From a virus: a stretch of DNA of 64,000 bases. Under the pieces are notes generated by a model that did not search any database, had not been told where the DNA came from, and was given only the letters and a program-made list of their open reading frames with translations. The stretch lies in the IMG/VR virus record IMGVR_UViG_3300009104_000016, positions 1-64,000 of that record; one strand, given 5' to 3'. This document shows, one piece after another, positions 30,880 to 38,984 of this stretch. Numbering within the stretch: position 1 is the first letter of the stretch; the number at the start of each line of letters is the position of its first letter. The position numbers and the translations under genes are program-made.

Positions 30880-31420
30880 AACCGAAAAAGAAGTCCTTGA
30901 AAGAATAGCTTTTGCAATTCTATCAGTGCACACCGCATGGACCGCAAACATACGCCAATACCGTAACATTCAAAATGTAGACTGGATAGAAAAACCCATC
31001 TACATACTCGAAGCTCTCAAACAAGGAGGCGGTATGTTCCACCAAAAAACAAAAGCATTACGAGAACTTCTTGTAAACCGGAAACACTACCTCCCTCAAC
31101 CAAAAGAAGATTGGTTCCAATTCAGAAACAAACTTCTCAACATCCCACACTTGGGATTAGCAAAATCCAGTTTCGCAGCCGAACTGTGCTGCCCCACTAC
31201 AACCGCTCTACATCCCGTATGTCTAGACACCCATGTACTCGGGTGGTGCGGTTACAAAAGCCGTAACGGTAAACTCAAACCAGAAGAATACAAAACTATC
31301 GAAAAAGCATTCGACAACATCTGTGACGACAGACCTACATTCATTATCCGCAACATCCTGTGGGACAAAGTTCAAAACAAAAATTCAGCCCGTTACTGGG
31401 CCCATGTTCTAGAACAATGA
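30761..31420 (+). CDS. HhH DNA glycosylase-like protein
   Basis: The C-terminal two thirds resemble endonuclease III-type HhH glycosylases. There is an FAILSVHTAWTANIRQYRN helix, then LLNIPHLGLAKSSFAAEL (helix-hairpin-helix with a Lys at the usual catalytic place), then VCLDTHVLGWCGY with the conserved catalytic Asp of the DTHV motif. The iron-sulphur loop is absent. It would remove damaged or modified bases. Start: ATG at 30761 overlaps the GP88-like gene by 119 bases; a TTG at 30803 would shorten the overlap. It overlaps rIIB-like by ATGA. A possible link to phage or host base modification is inference. Confidence 0.6.
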   Translation: MGRIKTIPPPTRLSLNNAINGIKESEIAKYNQYWNSLLPKTEKEVLERIAFAILSVHTAWTANIRQYRNIQNVDWIEKPIYILEALKQGGGMFHQKTKALRELLVNRKHYLPQPKEDWFQFRNKLLNIPHLGLAKSSFAAELCCPTTTALHPVCLDTHVLGWCGYKSRNGKLKPEEYKTIEKAFDNICDDRPTFIIRNILWDKVQNKNSARYWAHVLEQ

Positions 31421-32475
31421 AAACAATAATTACTCACGATAGTATAGTTATATTCGAAAACGACGGAGAAGTACGAATCATTCCTCGTTCAGATCCTAAT
31501 TACAACGCTCTTGCCAATGGCATTATAGGCAACAACCTAGACGAAGAAGCCATCAACGATTTAGCAGACCCTTCTGCATATTTAGATAAAGCTTCCGACG
31601 GTAAGTTACGTTTTCAAGATGAAATCCCGCAGCTAAAGCAAACCGACGGCACGTGGATAAACATACCAAAACAAACCCACGACAGGCTTATGCACTTCAT
31701 TCAAGAGCGTAATCCCTTAAACCCGTTCATACACTTCCATGAACACCTACAGAAGAACCCAAGTTTCAACAGCAGAGAACAGTTGTTTAACTTCATAGAC
31801 GACCGCAACATGGCCGTTACACCTTCAGGGGAAATCTTCGGCTATAAAGGAGTACAATCCGATTATTGGAGCCATCACGGAAACCAGAATACCAAACTAA
31901 TCCAAGGAGTGACAGATGGATTCGGCCGAATTCTCAATACCGTTGGTTCAACGATTGAGATGGAACGAAGTCAAGTTGACGACAACCCCGATCATGGGTG
32001 TTCTGCTGGACTCCACCTCGGTACACACGCTTACGCCAATAACTGGAGAGGAGATGACGGAAGGTTTATGTTGGTTACTTTCAACCCAGTCGATGCAGTA
32101 TCCGTTCCCAACGATGGGTTTGAAAAGTTAAGAGTATCCAAATACACAGTAGTAGCCGACATCACGGAAAACCCCCATGCTTTGACTCTTCCTTGTTATA
32201 CGGTAGAAGGAGAAAAAATAGAAGCCATCGAAAAAGCTCAAAACATAGAAGGAGTCAATTTCTCAGACATTGACCCAAAACTTCTAAAAATACTCCAAGC
32301 TAAATTGAAACTCTCCGTGGCCTTAGCAAAAGGAAAGTCTCCGAAATTGGAAAAATTCTTAGTCAAACACGACATAGATATCGCAGACATAGGGGAAGTG
32401 CTTGAGGACAACGCATATGTAGACCAAGGAAGGATCAAAGCCTTCCCTTTCGATCAAATGCCTCACAATAATTAA
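31417..32475 (+). CDS. rIIB-like protein
   Basis: This 352-residue protein (ATG 31417 overlapping the upstream TGA) resembles T4 rIIB. It has an N-terminal strand region, a middle with LFNFIDDRNMAVTPSGEIFGYKGV, and the signature GCSAGLHLGTHAYANNW...FMLVTFNPVDAVSVPNDGFEKLRVSKYTVV. T4 rIIB works with rIIA and is needed to grow on hosts carrying the lambda rex exclusion system. The next gene is rIIA-like, which supports the call. The C-terminal part is helical and Lys-rich. Confidence 0.8.
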   Translation: MKTIITHDSIVIFENDGEVRIIPRSDPNYNALANGIIGNNLDEEAINDLADPSAYLDKASDGKLRFQDEIPQLKQTDGTWINIPKQTHDRLMHFIQERNPLNPFIHFHEHLQKNPSFNSREQLFNFIDDRNMAVTPSGEIFGYKGVQSDYWSHHGNQNTKLIQGVTDGFGRILNTVGSTIEMERSQVDDNPDHGCSAGLHLGTHAYANNWRGDDGRFMLVTFNPVDAVSVPNDGFEKLRVSKYTVVADITENPHALTLPCYTVEGEKIEAIEKAQNIEGVNFSDIDPKLLKILQAKLKLSVALAKGKSPKLEKFLVKHDIDIADIGEVLEDNAYVDQGRIKAFPFDQMPHNN

Positions 32476-32534
32476 CTAGTATATCAAAGCCGGCACATCA
32501 GCTGGCACACTCTCTAATTTAAGGAACAATCATA

Positions 32535-34820
32535 ATGTTATTACAAAATTCAGCCAAACCTATCCTAGAATCTGAAGATTTCGAAAGTATTGAATTCGAT
32601 TTCGATAAAAAATCAAAACATATAATCACAGACATCTTGTCCAACAGGATGTACAGCTATAAGGCTCGCTCGATACTAAGAGAGTACGCAGCCAACGCTC
32701 AAGACGCCAATAATGTTAACCCCAAACTTAAAGACAAAAGAATACATGTGAAACTACCCACCTTCTCTTCTCCTTTTCTAGAGATAAGAGATTTCGGTTT
32801 GGGTATGACGCATAAAGAAGTAGCGGAAACCTTCGTAAAATACGGAGCCTCCACCAAAAGAGAATCCAACGATCAAATAGGAGCCCTAGGCATGGGCGGA
32901 AAAAGTTTCCTATGTATGGCTAAACAAATGGTTGTGATCTCAAAAACGGAAAACACTACCACCACCTATGATTGCGTGCTTAACGAGTTTAAGTTACCCA
33001 CCCTCAAAGTCATAGATTCATCTCCTAATCCAAACCCCAATGACACAGGAGTTCTTATTAAGATACCTATTCAACAAGACGACTGCCACTCCTTCGAAAG
33101 AGAACTAGACCTCTTTTCTCACTGGTCTCCCGAACCTCTTGTGAAAAACTATGAAATACCAGCCACTCCTATTGCAGAAACCGATCACGTAAATGTTGAG
33201 GGACTGGGTTCTATCAAATACCACATACGAGGAGGCGACGAAAGTAGAGTTACTTCTTTAATTATCATGGGAGGCGTTCCTTACAAAACATCTCATAACG
33301 AGTTTAGGAAAACTTCAGATCAAGACTTCTGGGGCCCTCAAGGAAACTTTATAGTGCACGTCCCCATCGGAGCCGTATCAGTCACTTCCTCAAGAGAAGC
33401 ACTTGAGTATGACGAACACACAATTAAAAACCTAACCGCAATATCTCGAGAAATAACCAATAAAGCAGTTAACAACATCCTCAATAAGTTAAGCGAATTC
33501 GATAACTTCTTAACAGCCGCCAAATATTACGACGGCTTAATTGGAAATCTCAGCGCTCCCGTCAGAACAGAACTTAAAAACTCAAAGCCCAATTTCAAGG
33601 GCATGAGACTGGACGTCCACCTTAACCCACCAACAGGTGAAGCGACTCTCTACTTATTCACATGGAAAAAGACATGGTACAGCGGCAGTGACAAAGAAAA
33701 AATTCAAAAAGACAAAGCCAGAGGCCTAGCCTTCGCTGATTCAGAATTCTACTCACATATTACCGAAGCAGAAGATGAAAACGGAGACCCTCGCATATCC
33801 CCAACAGTATATAGAAGAGCTAAAATAAGACTTCAAGCCAACGGCGAGCTTGAAAACGTCTATGTACTCGCAGGTACTCAGGAAGAAATAGACGAAGCCA
33901 AGAAAAACCACGACTTGTGGAACAATCTCAATATTGAAAGCGTATCTACAATCCCGTTACCCAAGATAGTTCGCCAAAACAAAAATGGTGACACAATATC
34001 AGCAGGCCCTACAGGTTTAGCCTTTAAGCTAAATCCCTTCGGCTCGAGTAAAAACGACATCTTCGAAATTCCCGAAGAAGACAACCTACTCGACAGAAAC
34101 GAAAATGTCATATACATACCCATACATTCAAAAAAACCTTACATAGATACCCCCGGTGATTGGTCAATGGAAGACCTTAAGAAAGATCTAACTTGTTACC
34201 TACCGTTGCTAAGGTATGAAATAAATGCAGGTACCATCGATTACCCATCATTGGAGTTCTCCAGTTCCCGAAAAAACTCCCCTTTTTGGGTAATATCCAA
34301 AAGATTACTGTCCAACCCACCTAATAATTGGGTTAGCTGGCACGATTGGAAAAAACATAAACTACAAGATGCTTTACGGAATCTTCAAGATCTCCTCGCA
34401 TATTCTGCTTGGCAAGAACTGTTCCACGGATACAGAAGTGACGAAATTCGAGCACTAGGCTCTCTGCTACGCCCACTAGATGAATTAAGATATGAAAACA
34501 AACTGAAAATCATCAATTCAATGGGCAGCCTAGCACCTCTCAAAAATTTAATCTTTGAGGGAGATAGAGAGGAAGAGCTTAAAGCTTACTACAACACCTT
34601 CATAGAAATCTACTCCATGTATCCTATGCTTAACTTGAGGAACAAAGCAGATGTCATAAACGATATTCTTGAACCACTGGCTAAAAGCGTAATAAAAAGC
34701 TTAAACGAAAAACCAATACAAAGAGCCGTTTTGCATTCTATTACCGCAGGCCAAGACAGGTATACAATTACAGAACCTAACTGGGTACAAGTTTGGAAAA
34801 CACTTAAGCATCTTCTTTAA
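32535..34820 (+). CDS. rIIA-like GHKL ATPase
   Basis: This 761-residue protein has an N-terminal GHKL (Hsp90/MutL/histidine-kinase type) ATPase site: REYAANAQDAN (Asn54, Asp57), IRDFGLGM (86-91) and GALGMGGKSFL (117-126). A second domain around 270-300 has NFIVHVPIGAVSVTSSREALEYD, as in rIIA of T4-like phages. The long C-terminal half is helical and diverse. It pairs with the rIIB-like gene upstream, in the order B then A. AAGGA about 10 bases before ATG is the likely ribosome binding site. Likely role: membrane-associated protection against prophage or abortive systems. Confidence 0.85.
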   Translation: MLLQNSAKPILESEDFESIEFDFDKKSKHIITDILSNRMYSYKARSILREYAANAQDANNVNPKLKDKRIHVKLPTFSSPFLEIRDFGLGMTHKEVAETFVKYGASTKRESNDQIGALGMGGKSFLCMAKQMVVISKTENTTTTYDCVLNEFKLPTLKVIDSSPNPNPNDTGVLIKIPIQQDDCHSFERELDLFSHWSPEPLVKNYEIPATPIAETDHVNVEGLGSIKYHIRGGDESRVTSLIIMGGVPYKTSHNEFRKTSDQDFWGPQGNFIVHVPIGAVSVTSSREALEYDEHTIKNLTAISREITNKAVNNILNKLSEFDNFLTAAKYYDGLIGNLSAPVRTELKNSKPNFKGMRLDVHLNPPTGEATLYLFTWKKTWYSGSDKEKIQKDKARGLAFADSEFYSHITEAEDENGDPRISPTVYRRAKIRLQANGELENVYVLAGTQEEIDEAKKNHDLWNNLNIESVSTIPLPKIVRQNKNGDTISAGPTGLAFKLNPFGSSKNDIFEIPEEDNLLDRNENVIYIPIHSKKPYIDTPGDWSMEDLKKDLTCYLPLLRYEINAGTIDYPSLEFSSSRKNSPFWVISKRLLSNPPNNWVSWHDWKKHKLQDALRNLQDLLAYSAWQELFHGYRSDEIRALGSLLRPLDELRYENKLKIINSMGSLAPLKNLIFEGDREEELKAYYNTFIEIYSMYPMLNLRNKADVINDILEPLAKSVIKSLNEKPIQRAVLHSITAGQDRYTITEPNWVQVWKTLKHLL

Positions 34821-34836
34821 CCCAAAACTCGCTCTT

Positions 34837-34920
34837 AGGAGAGTGGGTCAAAACTGTCTACGATTAAGTCTCATCCCTTTGTACTTAATTACTGACTAGG
34901 CCCACTCTCCTTCCTTTTAA
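34837..34920 (+). terminator. Long two-stem hairpin after rIIA (terminator or structured RNA)
   Basis: AGGAGAGTGGG (34837-34847) pairs perfectly with CCCACTCTCCT (34901-34911). Inside it ATTAAGT (34863-34869) pairs with ACTTAAT (34883-34889). Downstream bases are TCCTTTTAAT. The outer stem followed by a weak T-run could terminate the rII transcript. The double-stem form with large internal loops is unusual for a simple terminator. Confidence 0.55.
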
Positions 34921-34938
34921 TACTTATCTATATCAAAA

Positions 34939-35361
34939 ATGAAAGACTGTAATCCTAATAATTATAATCTCGTCTTCAAAGAATCCAAAAGATTTACAAC
35001 AGCCAAAACACGTGAAGAGTGTTGGAATCGTTTTCCTACAATTAAATATAAAACAATTGGAGAATTGAGCCAAATAGTTCGAAATGAACCCCATCTCCAC
35101 GACAAATGGGTAACCACTCTCGAAAGAGCTGGTATAAACTTCAGATATCTAAGCAAACACCACGTCAGTCCCTACATCAGCTTTTGGCACGACCCGACGC
35201 CAACTAGATGCTACTCAGGTCACAATCCCCCAACCCACTCCCTGTACACAGGATCAGGTTTGTTCCAAGGCCACGCATGCATAAAAAGCTTAAAAACATT
35301 AAGCGACTTTCTCGTTAACTACGGAGAGCAATTGCTGCATAGCTATGAAACTCCACGCTGA
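34939..35361 (+). CDS. Unknown early protein, 140 residues
   Basis: This basic, His/Tyr-rich soluble protein contains AKTREECWNRFPTIKYKTIGE, HHVSPYISFWHDPTPTRCYSGHNPP and a C-terminal helix. Several His and Cys residues might bind metal. It follows the hairpin after rIIA and overlaps the next gene by 17 bases. The family is not recognised. Confidence 0.55.
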   Translation: MKDCNPNNYNLVFKESKRFTTAKTREECWNRFPTIKYKTIGELSQIVRNEPHLHDKWVTTLERAGINFRYLSKHHVSPYISFWHDPTPTRCYSGHNPPTHSLYTGSGLFQGHACIKSLKTLSDFLVNYGEQLLHSYETPR

Positions 35362-35587
35362 TGTAATAGACATAAAACCCCAAAACCACGCATCCAATCC
35401 CGTTACACCCTCCAAACCACTTGTAACATGCGAAACATGTCAAGGATCGGGACTGGAACAATCGCTCCACTTTAAGTTAGGAGCTTATCTGTCGCACGAA
35501 TACTGGTGTGCCCACCCTAACACAGTCAGCACAACGCCGACACAATGTGAATCTTGTGGAGGTACAGGTGTACATATACTACGATGA
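35345..35587 (+). CDS. DnaJ-type zinc-motif small protein
   Basis: This 80-residue protein carries two CxxCxGxG-like motifs: CETCQGSG (about 30-37) and CESCGGTG (about 68-75). They are separated by a stretch with YWCAHP. These repeats are the zinc-binding signature of the DnaJ cysteine-rich domain and also occur alone in small phage proteins. It may modulate host chaperones or act as a zinc-dependent adaptor. It overlaps both neighbours. Confidence 0.6.
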   Translation: MKLHADVIDIKPQNHASNPVTPSKPLVTCETCQGSGLEQSLHFKLGAYLSHEYWCAHPNTVSTTPTQCESCGGTGVHILR

Positions 35588-35814
35588 CAGATAAACATAA
35601 TGGAAAATGGAAGGCAGCTAAACGCCATGAAATGGAAAAACTCCCAGATTGGATCGAAGACCATTACCTCGAAATAAACCTAGATCCCTATATCCGTTTC
35701 ATAGCCCCCGACCCTCTAATCGATACGCTGAAACATGAACCCGACACACATGAGGTATTTAGAGACCTCTTCTGCATACATTCACATCTCTATAGAGACC
35801 AAGATGAATTATGA
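35584..35814 (+). CDS. Unknown 76-residue early protein
   Basis: ATG at 35584 overlaps the upstream stop as ATGA. The sequence is acidic and His-rich (KRHEMEKLPDWIEDHYLEINLDPYIRF, HEPDTHEVFRDLFCIHSHLYRDQDEL). It is likely a small helical protein. No family is recognised. Its end overlaps the short membrane peptide by 11 bases. Confidence 0.55.
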   Translation: MTDKHNGKWKAAKRHEMEKLPDWIEDHYLEINLDPYIRFIAPDPLIDTLKHEPDTHEVFRDLFCIHSHLYRDQDEL

Positions 35815-35887
35815 AACCATATTGGACTGGGCATGGGTCTTGATTCTCCTGTTCTTGACCATGCTCTTCTCCTACCTGATCCACTAA
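35804..35887 (+). CDS. 27-residue single-span membrane peptide
   Basis: ATG at 35804 is followed by MNYETILDWAW and a continuous hydrophobic span VLILLFLTMLFSYLI, ending at TAA 35885-35887. Overlap with the previous gene and the terminator starting 6 bases later support it as the last gene of the early operon. It may be a membrane-active or toxin-like peptide. Confidence 0.45.
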   Translation: MNYETILDWAWVLILLFLTMLFSYLIH

Positions 35888-35892
35888 ACCAG

Positions 35893-35940
35893 CCCGCTTC
35901 ATGCTTAATCAGTGTGGAGCGGGTTTTTTTATGTTTTCAA
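35893..35940 (+). terminator. Rho-independent terminator ending the early operon
   Basis: CCCGCTTCA (35893-35901) pairs with TGGAGCGGG (35925-35933) in a 9-bp stem with one G-T pair, followed by seven T residues. It marks the end of the A/T-rich early block before the gene at 36021. Confidence 0.85.
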
Positions 35941-36020
35941 TGCCCTCTGACATTCATCTATCAATCCTACGGGCTTCCCTTTTGAAGTTTCATATAAAAA
36001 AAGAAAGAGAACAAACTTGT

Positions 36021-36530
36021 ATGGCTAAATTAATAGCTCAAGGAGACGCAACGGCTCCGTTTCTAAAGTCCGTTGCAATTATTAACGCTAGGATCGATTC
36101 TCTTCGATTCGTGGTTGATGCGTCGGCGTCCGTGTTAGGATACCAAGCCCGCTTCGCTAACATATTAGACGGGTCTCCCGCCTTCATGGTAGCTGGTAAT
36201 TACGAGTCAGGAGAGCGTCTCGACCTGTCCTCTGAGGATACTATGTCAGTACTCCGCACGATGCTTCGTGGTTGCAAGATCAAGAACGACGAACTCGAAG
36301 AGTTAAATACTCTGATAACGGATCTATCGAATGTTACTCCGTTGGCATTAGATAGTAAATCGTTTGGGCCGCCAATGGGCAAGTTCTACACTACTGGGTT
36401 TACAGAAGCGATAAAAAGCTTACTCGAAGCCCAAAAGGAACTTGTAACATGGCGACTGACGCCGATTGAGACCAAAGATCCGCACCATGTTTATGTGGAT
36501 TTCGTATCCGACATGGATAGCGACTTCTAG
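36021..36530 (+). CDS. Unknown 169-residue protein
   Basis: ATG at 36021, preceded by AAAGAGA, is chosen. The upstream part of the open frame overlaps the terminator and its T-run. The protein is helical (FLKSVAIINARIDSLRFVVDASASVLGYQARF, DELEELNTLITDLSNVTPL, TEAIKSLLEAQKELVTWRL) and ends in DFVSDMDSDF. It stands alone between two terminators, so it is probably a separately controlled single-gene unit. No family is recognised. Confidence 0.6.
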   Translation: MAKLIAQGDATAPFLKSVAIINARIDSLRFVVDASASVLGYQARFANILDGSPAFMVAGNYESGERLDLSSEDTMSVLRTMLRGCKIKNDELEELNTLITDLSNVTPLALDSKSFGPPMGKFYTTGFTEAIKSLLEAQKELVTWRLTPIETKDPHHVYVDFVSDMDSDF

Positions 36531-36549
36531 AAGTTTTTGACTTCTGGGT

Positions 36550-36583
36550 GGGCACCTCGCCTACGGGGGTGTCCTTTATTTTT
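36550..36583 (+). terminator. Rho-independent terminator
   Basis: GGGCACC (36550-36556) pairs with GGTGTCC (36568-36574), with one G-T pair, followed by TTTATTTTT. It closes the single-gene unit ending at 36530. Confidence 0.7.
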
Positions 36584-36662
36584 GTTGAAAATGCCTTAAA
36601 ATCCTCTTTTAATCTTCCGTGGGGCTTGGGGAAGCCCGCCATAGCTAATCCCAGAACTCCAT

Positions 36663-36842
36663 AAAGAGGTACGGGGGGAGATGGGATGCGGACTATTCGT
36701 CCGCCAGTCGCCAGACCTTAGTCCTTAAGCTTCAGGCACATAGGTTTCAATCTTGAAATCTGATACCCGAGTATCTCCCTTTTGCGGCTGGCGGTCTGGC
36801 GGCTGGGACTGCGTCCTACCCCATCTCCCCCCGTACCTCTTT
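36663..36842. ncRNA. Multi-branched inverted-repeat element, candidate structured RNA
   Basis: Outer arms 36663-36685 and 36820-36842 are perfectly complementary over 23 bases. Inside, CCAGTCGCCAGACC (36704-36717) pairs with GGTCTGGCGGCTGG (36793-36806) with one G-U. A GCGGAC-TATTC-GTCCGC hairpin (36688-36704) and a GGAC-TGC-GTCC hairpin (36106-type, at 36806-36816) flank that stem. Further hairpins are TTTCAA-TC-TTGAAA (36745-36758) and GATAC-CCGA-GTATC (36762-36775). The region has no open frame of note and lies between the last early terminator and the first late gene. An abundant phage RNA, a packaging RNA or a DNA cruciform used in replication are all possible. Confidence 0.55.
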
Positions 36843-36909
36843 ACTCCATTCTGCGATTAGCTATGACGATAGAAAAATATAAGGGATCCCTTTGTGCCGG
36901 GAAGTTATA

Positions 36910-36919
36910 CAACCGGTTG
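36910..36919. promoter_or_regulatory. CAACCGGTTG palindrome, copy 4
   Basis: Preceded by TA as in copies 1 and 3, this copy lies 58 bases before the ATG of the first late-operon gene at 36978. A small CGTAT-TTG-ATACG hairpin with five T residues (about 36931-36948) lies between. Confidence 0.55.
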
Positions 36920-36977
36920 CCTGGGGTACCGTATTTGATACGTTTTTACCATTTAGGGAACCCGTATTTAAAAAATT

Positions 36978-38048
36978 ATGGACTTAGGAAGCTTCAAAAA
37001 GTGGGCCATGGACGCCCCAGCTCGTCGGAAACAGTTTAGAGATACGCTTTTTCGTGGGAGGTACGCCCCCACGCAGCAGCAGACTGCCGCCGGCACTCGA
37101 TACCAATCGCCGGAGACTTTAAAAAAGATAGAAGAGGCTAAAAAGAAGGCGCAGGCTGAATACGACCGTCCCGCACCTTACGGGTACACAGCACCCGACG
37201 AGAGAGCTTTTGCGGTTAACGATGCACGCCCGAAAGAGGGTTTTATAACAGACCCTGCCTTACCTCGGTATCAGGAAAATGCGCAAACTCCCGGTTACGA
37301 CGGTGTCCAGAGTCCGCAATTCATGCATAATCTTCAAAACGAGAGGAGAGCAGCCGATAACTCCCCCATGCCCGTAGATCAGGAAACGAGCCTCCAGGAT
37401 CACTTCGACGCCACAAATAGAAAGTTTGGTAACGAGTACTACAACGAGCCCGGGACTTCTCCAAAACCAATTGCGCAGGGCCAGCTTCCCGTTTTCACTC
37501 CTTCTGAAGACCCCCTGTCGGGTGGTGGGAGTGGCGTAGAAGGTCTAGATTTAGGCGCTTTAGGTATACCGGCCCCTAAACCCGCCCAAAGCCCGCAACC
37601 GGGGAATGTAACGGGTAACCCCTACCAAAATTTGCTAGATAAACCTTGGTCGGACGAGGGAGCGACGGCAGATCCTCAATCGGTAGTGCAGAATAACTCC
37701 CTGCCAGGCCAAGCAGGCGGCGCCGACGCCTTTAATGCGCGAGTTAATGCTTTAAAACAGCAAAATGCAGGCGCTTTGAAGCAAAAACAGGAACAACCGC
37801 AGGTAATGGCGGGTAGACCTCCCATTGCTCCCCCCGTTCAGCAGCAACAACCCCCCTTGGGTATGCCCGTAGCCCCGGAAAACCAAGAAGACTGGGAGAA
37901 AAAGAAAAATCAGCCCGTTGTACAGGGCCCCCAACTGCCTAAACCAGGGTTTCGCACCGGAAAACCGCAAGCTGGCCCCAATAGCGGAGACCCTAATAGA
38001 AGGCTGTTCCAGAGTCACTGGCAGCAGGGAGTGCGGAGACCTGTTTGA
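36978..38048 (+). CDS. Disordered Gln/Pro-rich virion-type protein
   Basis: This 356-residue protein is dominated by Gln, Pro, Gly, Asn and Ala. An N-terminal basic helix (SFKKWAMDAPARRKQFRDTLF) is followed by long low-complexity stretches. There are no transmembrane spans or catalytic motifs. It is the first gene of the late operon, upstream of a protease and terminase. Such proteins in podovirus-like phages are often internal head or injected proteins. That role is inferred. Confidence 0.5.
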   Translation: MDLGSFKKWAMDAPARRKQFRDTLFRGRYAPTQQQTAAGTRYQSPETLKKIEEAKKKAQAEYDRPAPYGYTAPDERAFAVNDARPKEGFITDPALPRYQENAQTPGYDGVQSPQFMHNLQNERRAADNSPMPVDQETSLQDHFDATNRKFGNEYYNEPGTSPKPIAQGQLPVFTPSEDPLSGGGSGVEGLDLGALGIPAPKPAQSPQPGNVTGNPYQNLLDKPWSDEGATADPQSVVQNNSLPGQAGGADAFNARVNALKQQNAGALKQKQEQPQVMAGRPPIAPPVQQQQPPLGMPVAPENQEDWEKKKNQPVVQGPQLPKPGFRTGKPQAGPNSGDPNRRLFQSHWQQGVRRPV

Positions 38049-38099
38049 AGCTGGCTCTGTTAAATTTTCCGCCTATAACCACATAAATTTACGTATACT

Positions 38100-38984
38100 A
38101 TGAAATTCACGGCCTTCCTTTTGTTTATATCAACATCCGTGCTCATGGCGGCACCCAAAGTGGCCGAGCATCTTCAGGACATATCCGTCACTATTAAGGC
38201 AGAAGACCGTTTCTCACGATCCGAAGGCTCCGGGGTCCTCATCATACGTAAAATCGACGGAGAGGACGTTACCTTCGTATGGACCGCCGCTCATGTGGTT
38301 GATAACCTGAGAAGCGTAAGAGAGGCCATAGACGCCAAAGGCAGTTCTCGGAAGGTCGTGGAGTTTAAGGATGCCAAGGTAGTTAAGGAATTGGTTGAAA
38401 GGGGTCGTCGAGTAGGCGAAATAAAGATGGACGCGCGCGTAATCAAGTATTCCGACTACGATGACGGCCACGACCTGGCGTTATTGATGGTCCGGGCCAA
38501 GGACTACGGCAAGGCGGGAGCTGAGTTCCTTATGGAGAAGAAGGACGACGTGGTCCCGATAGGTACCGAATTGTACCATGTGGGTTCCCTATTGGGTCAA
38601 ATGGGCTCCAATTCCATGACTTCTGGCATAATAGCCCAGGTCGGCAGGACTCACGGCAAAGTGGAGTTTGACCAAACTACGGTTACGGCGTTCCCGGGCA
38701 GCAGTGGAGGAGGCGTATATTTGAAATCGGGACAGTATGTAGGGATGTTGGTGCGGGGAGCCGGGGAAGGTTTCAATTTGATAGTGCCTATACGCAGAAT
38801 GTATAAGTGGGCTTCCGAGAACGATATAATGTGGAGTCTGGACCCCAAGGTGAAATCTCCCACTATGAAAGAGATTTTGAGCATGCCCATTGAATCCGAA
38901 GCCCTGAAGGAGTCCAGTTCCGGTGACGATGACAAATCCGTTGAATTTCCGTTTTTAATTAGGGAAACCACCATAGGAGAATGA
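38100..38984 (+). CDS. Secreted trypsin-like serine protease
   Basis: This 294-residue protein has a signal peptide (about 1-17, MKFTAFLLFISTSVLMA) and a chymotrypsin-fold protease. The triad is His65 (WTAAHVV), Asp125 (GHDLALL) and Ser202 (FPGSSGGGVY, the GxSGG motif). The oxyanion and S1 strands follow (YVGMLVRGAGEGFNLIVPI). It lacks PDZ domains, so it is a short HtrA-like relative. The signal peptide sends it to the periplasm or outside. A secreted trypsin-like enzyme next to terminase genes is uncommon. Prohead maturation is unlikely with a signal peptide; cleavage of an envelope protein or of ejected phage proteins is more plausible. Confidence 0.75.
   Translation: MKFTAFLLFISTSVLMAAPKVAEHLQDISVTIKAEDRFSRSEGSGVLIIRKIDGEDVTFVWTAAHVVDNLRSVREAIDAKGSSRKVVEFKDAKVVKELVERGRRVGEIKMDARVIKYSDYDDGHDLALLMVRAKDYGKAGAEFLMEKKDDVVPIGTELYHVGSLLGQMGSNSMTSGIIAQVGRTHGKVEFDQTTVTAFPGSSGGGVYLKSGQYVGMLVRGAGEGFNLIVPIRRMYKWASENDIMWSLDPKVKSPTMKEILSMPIESEALKESSSGDDDKSVEFPFLIRETTIGE

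Noticed and set aside
35901-36020. Upstream extension of the 36021 gene to 35901
   Set aside because: It would start inside a strong terminator and encode an unlikely leader; MAKLIAQGD at 36021 has an AAAGAGA ribosome site.
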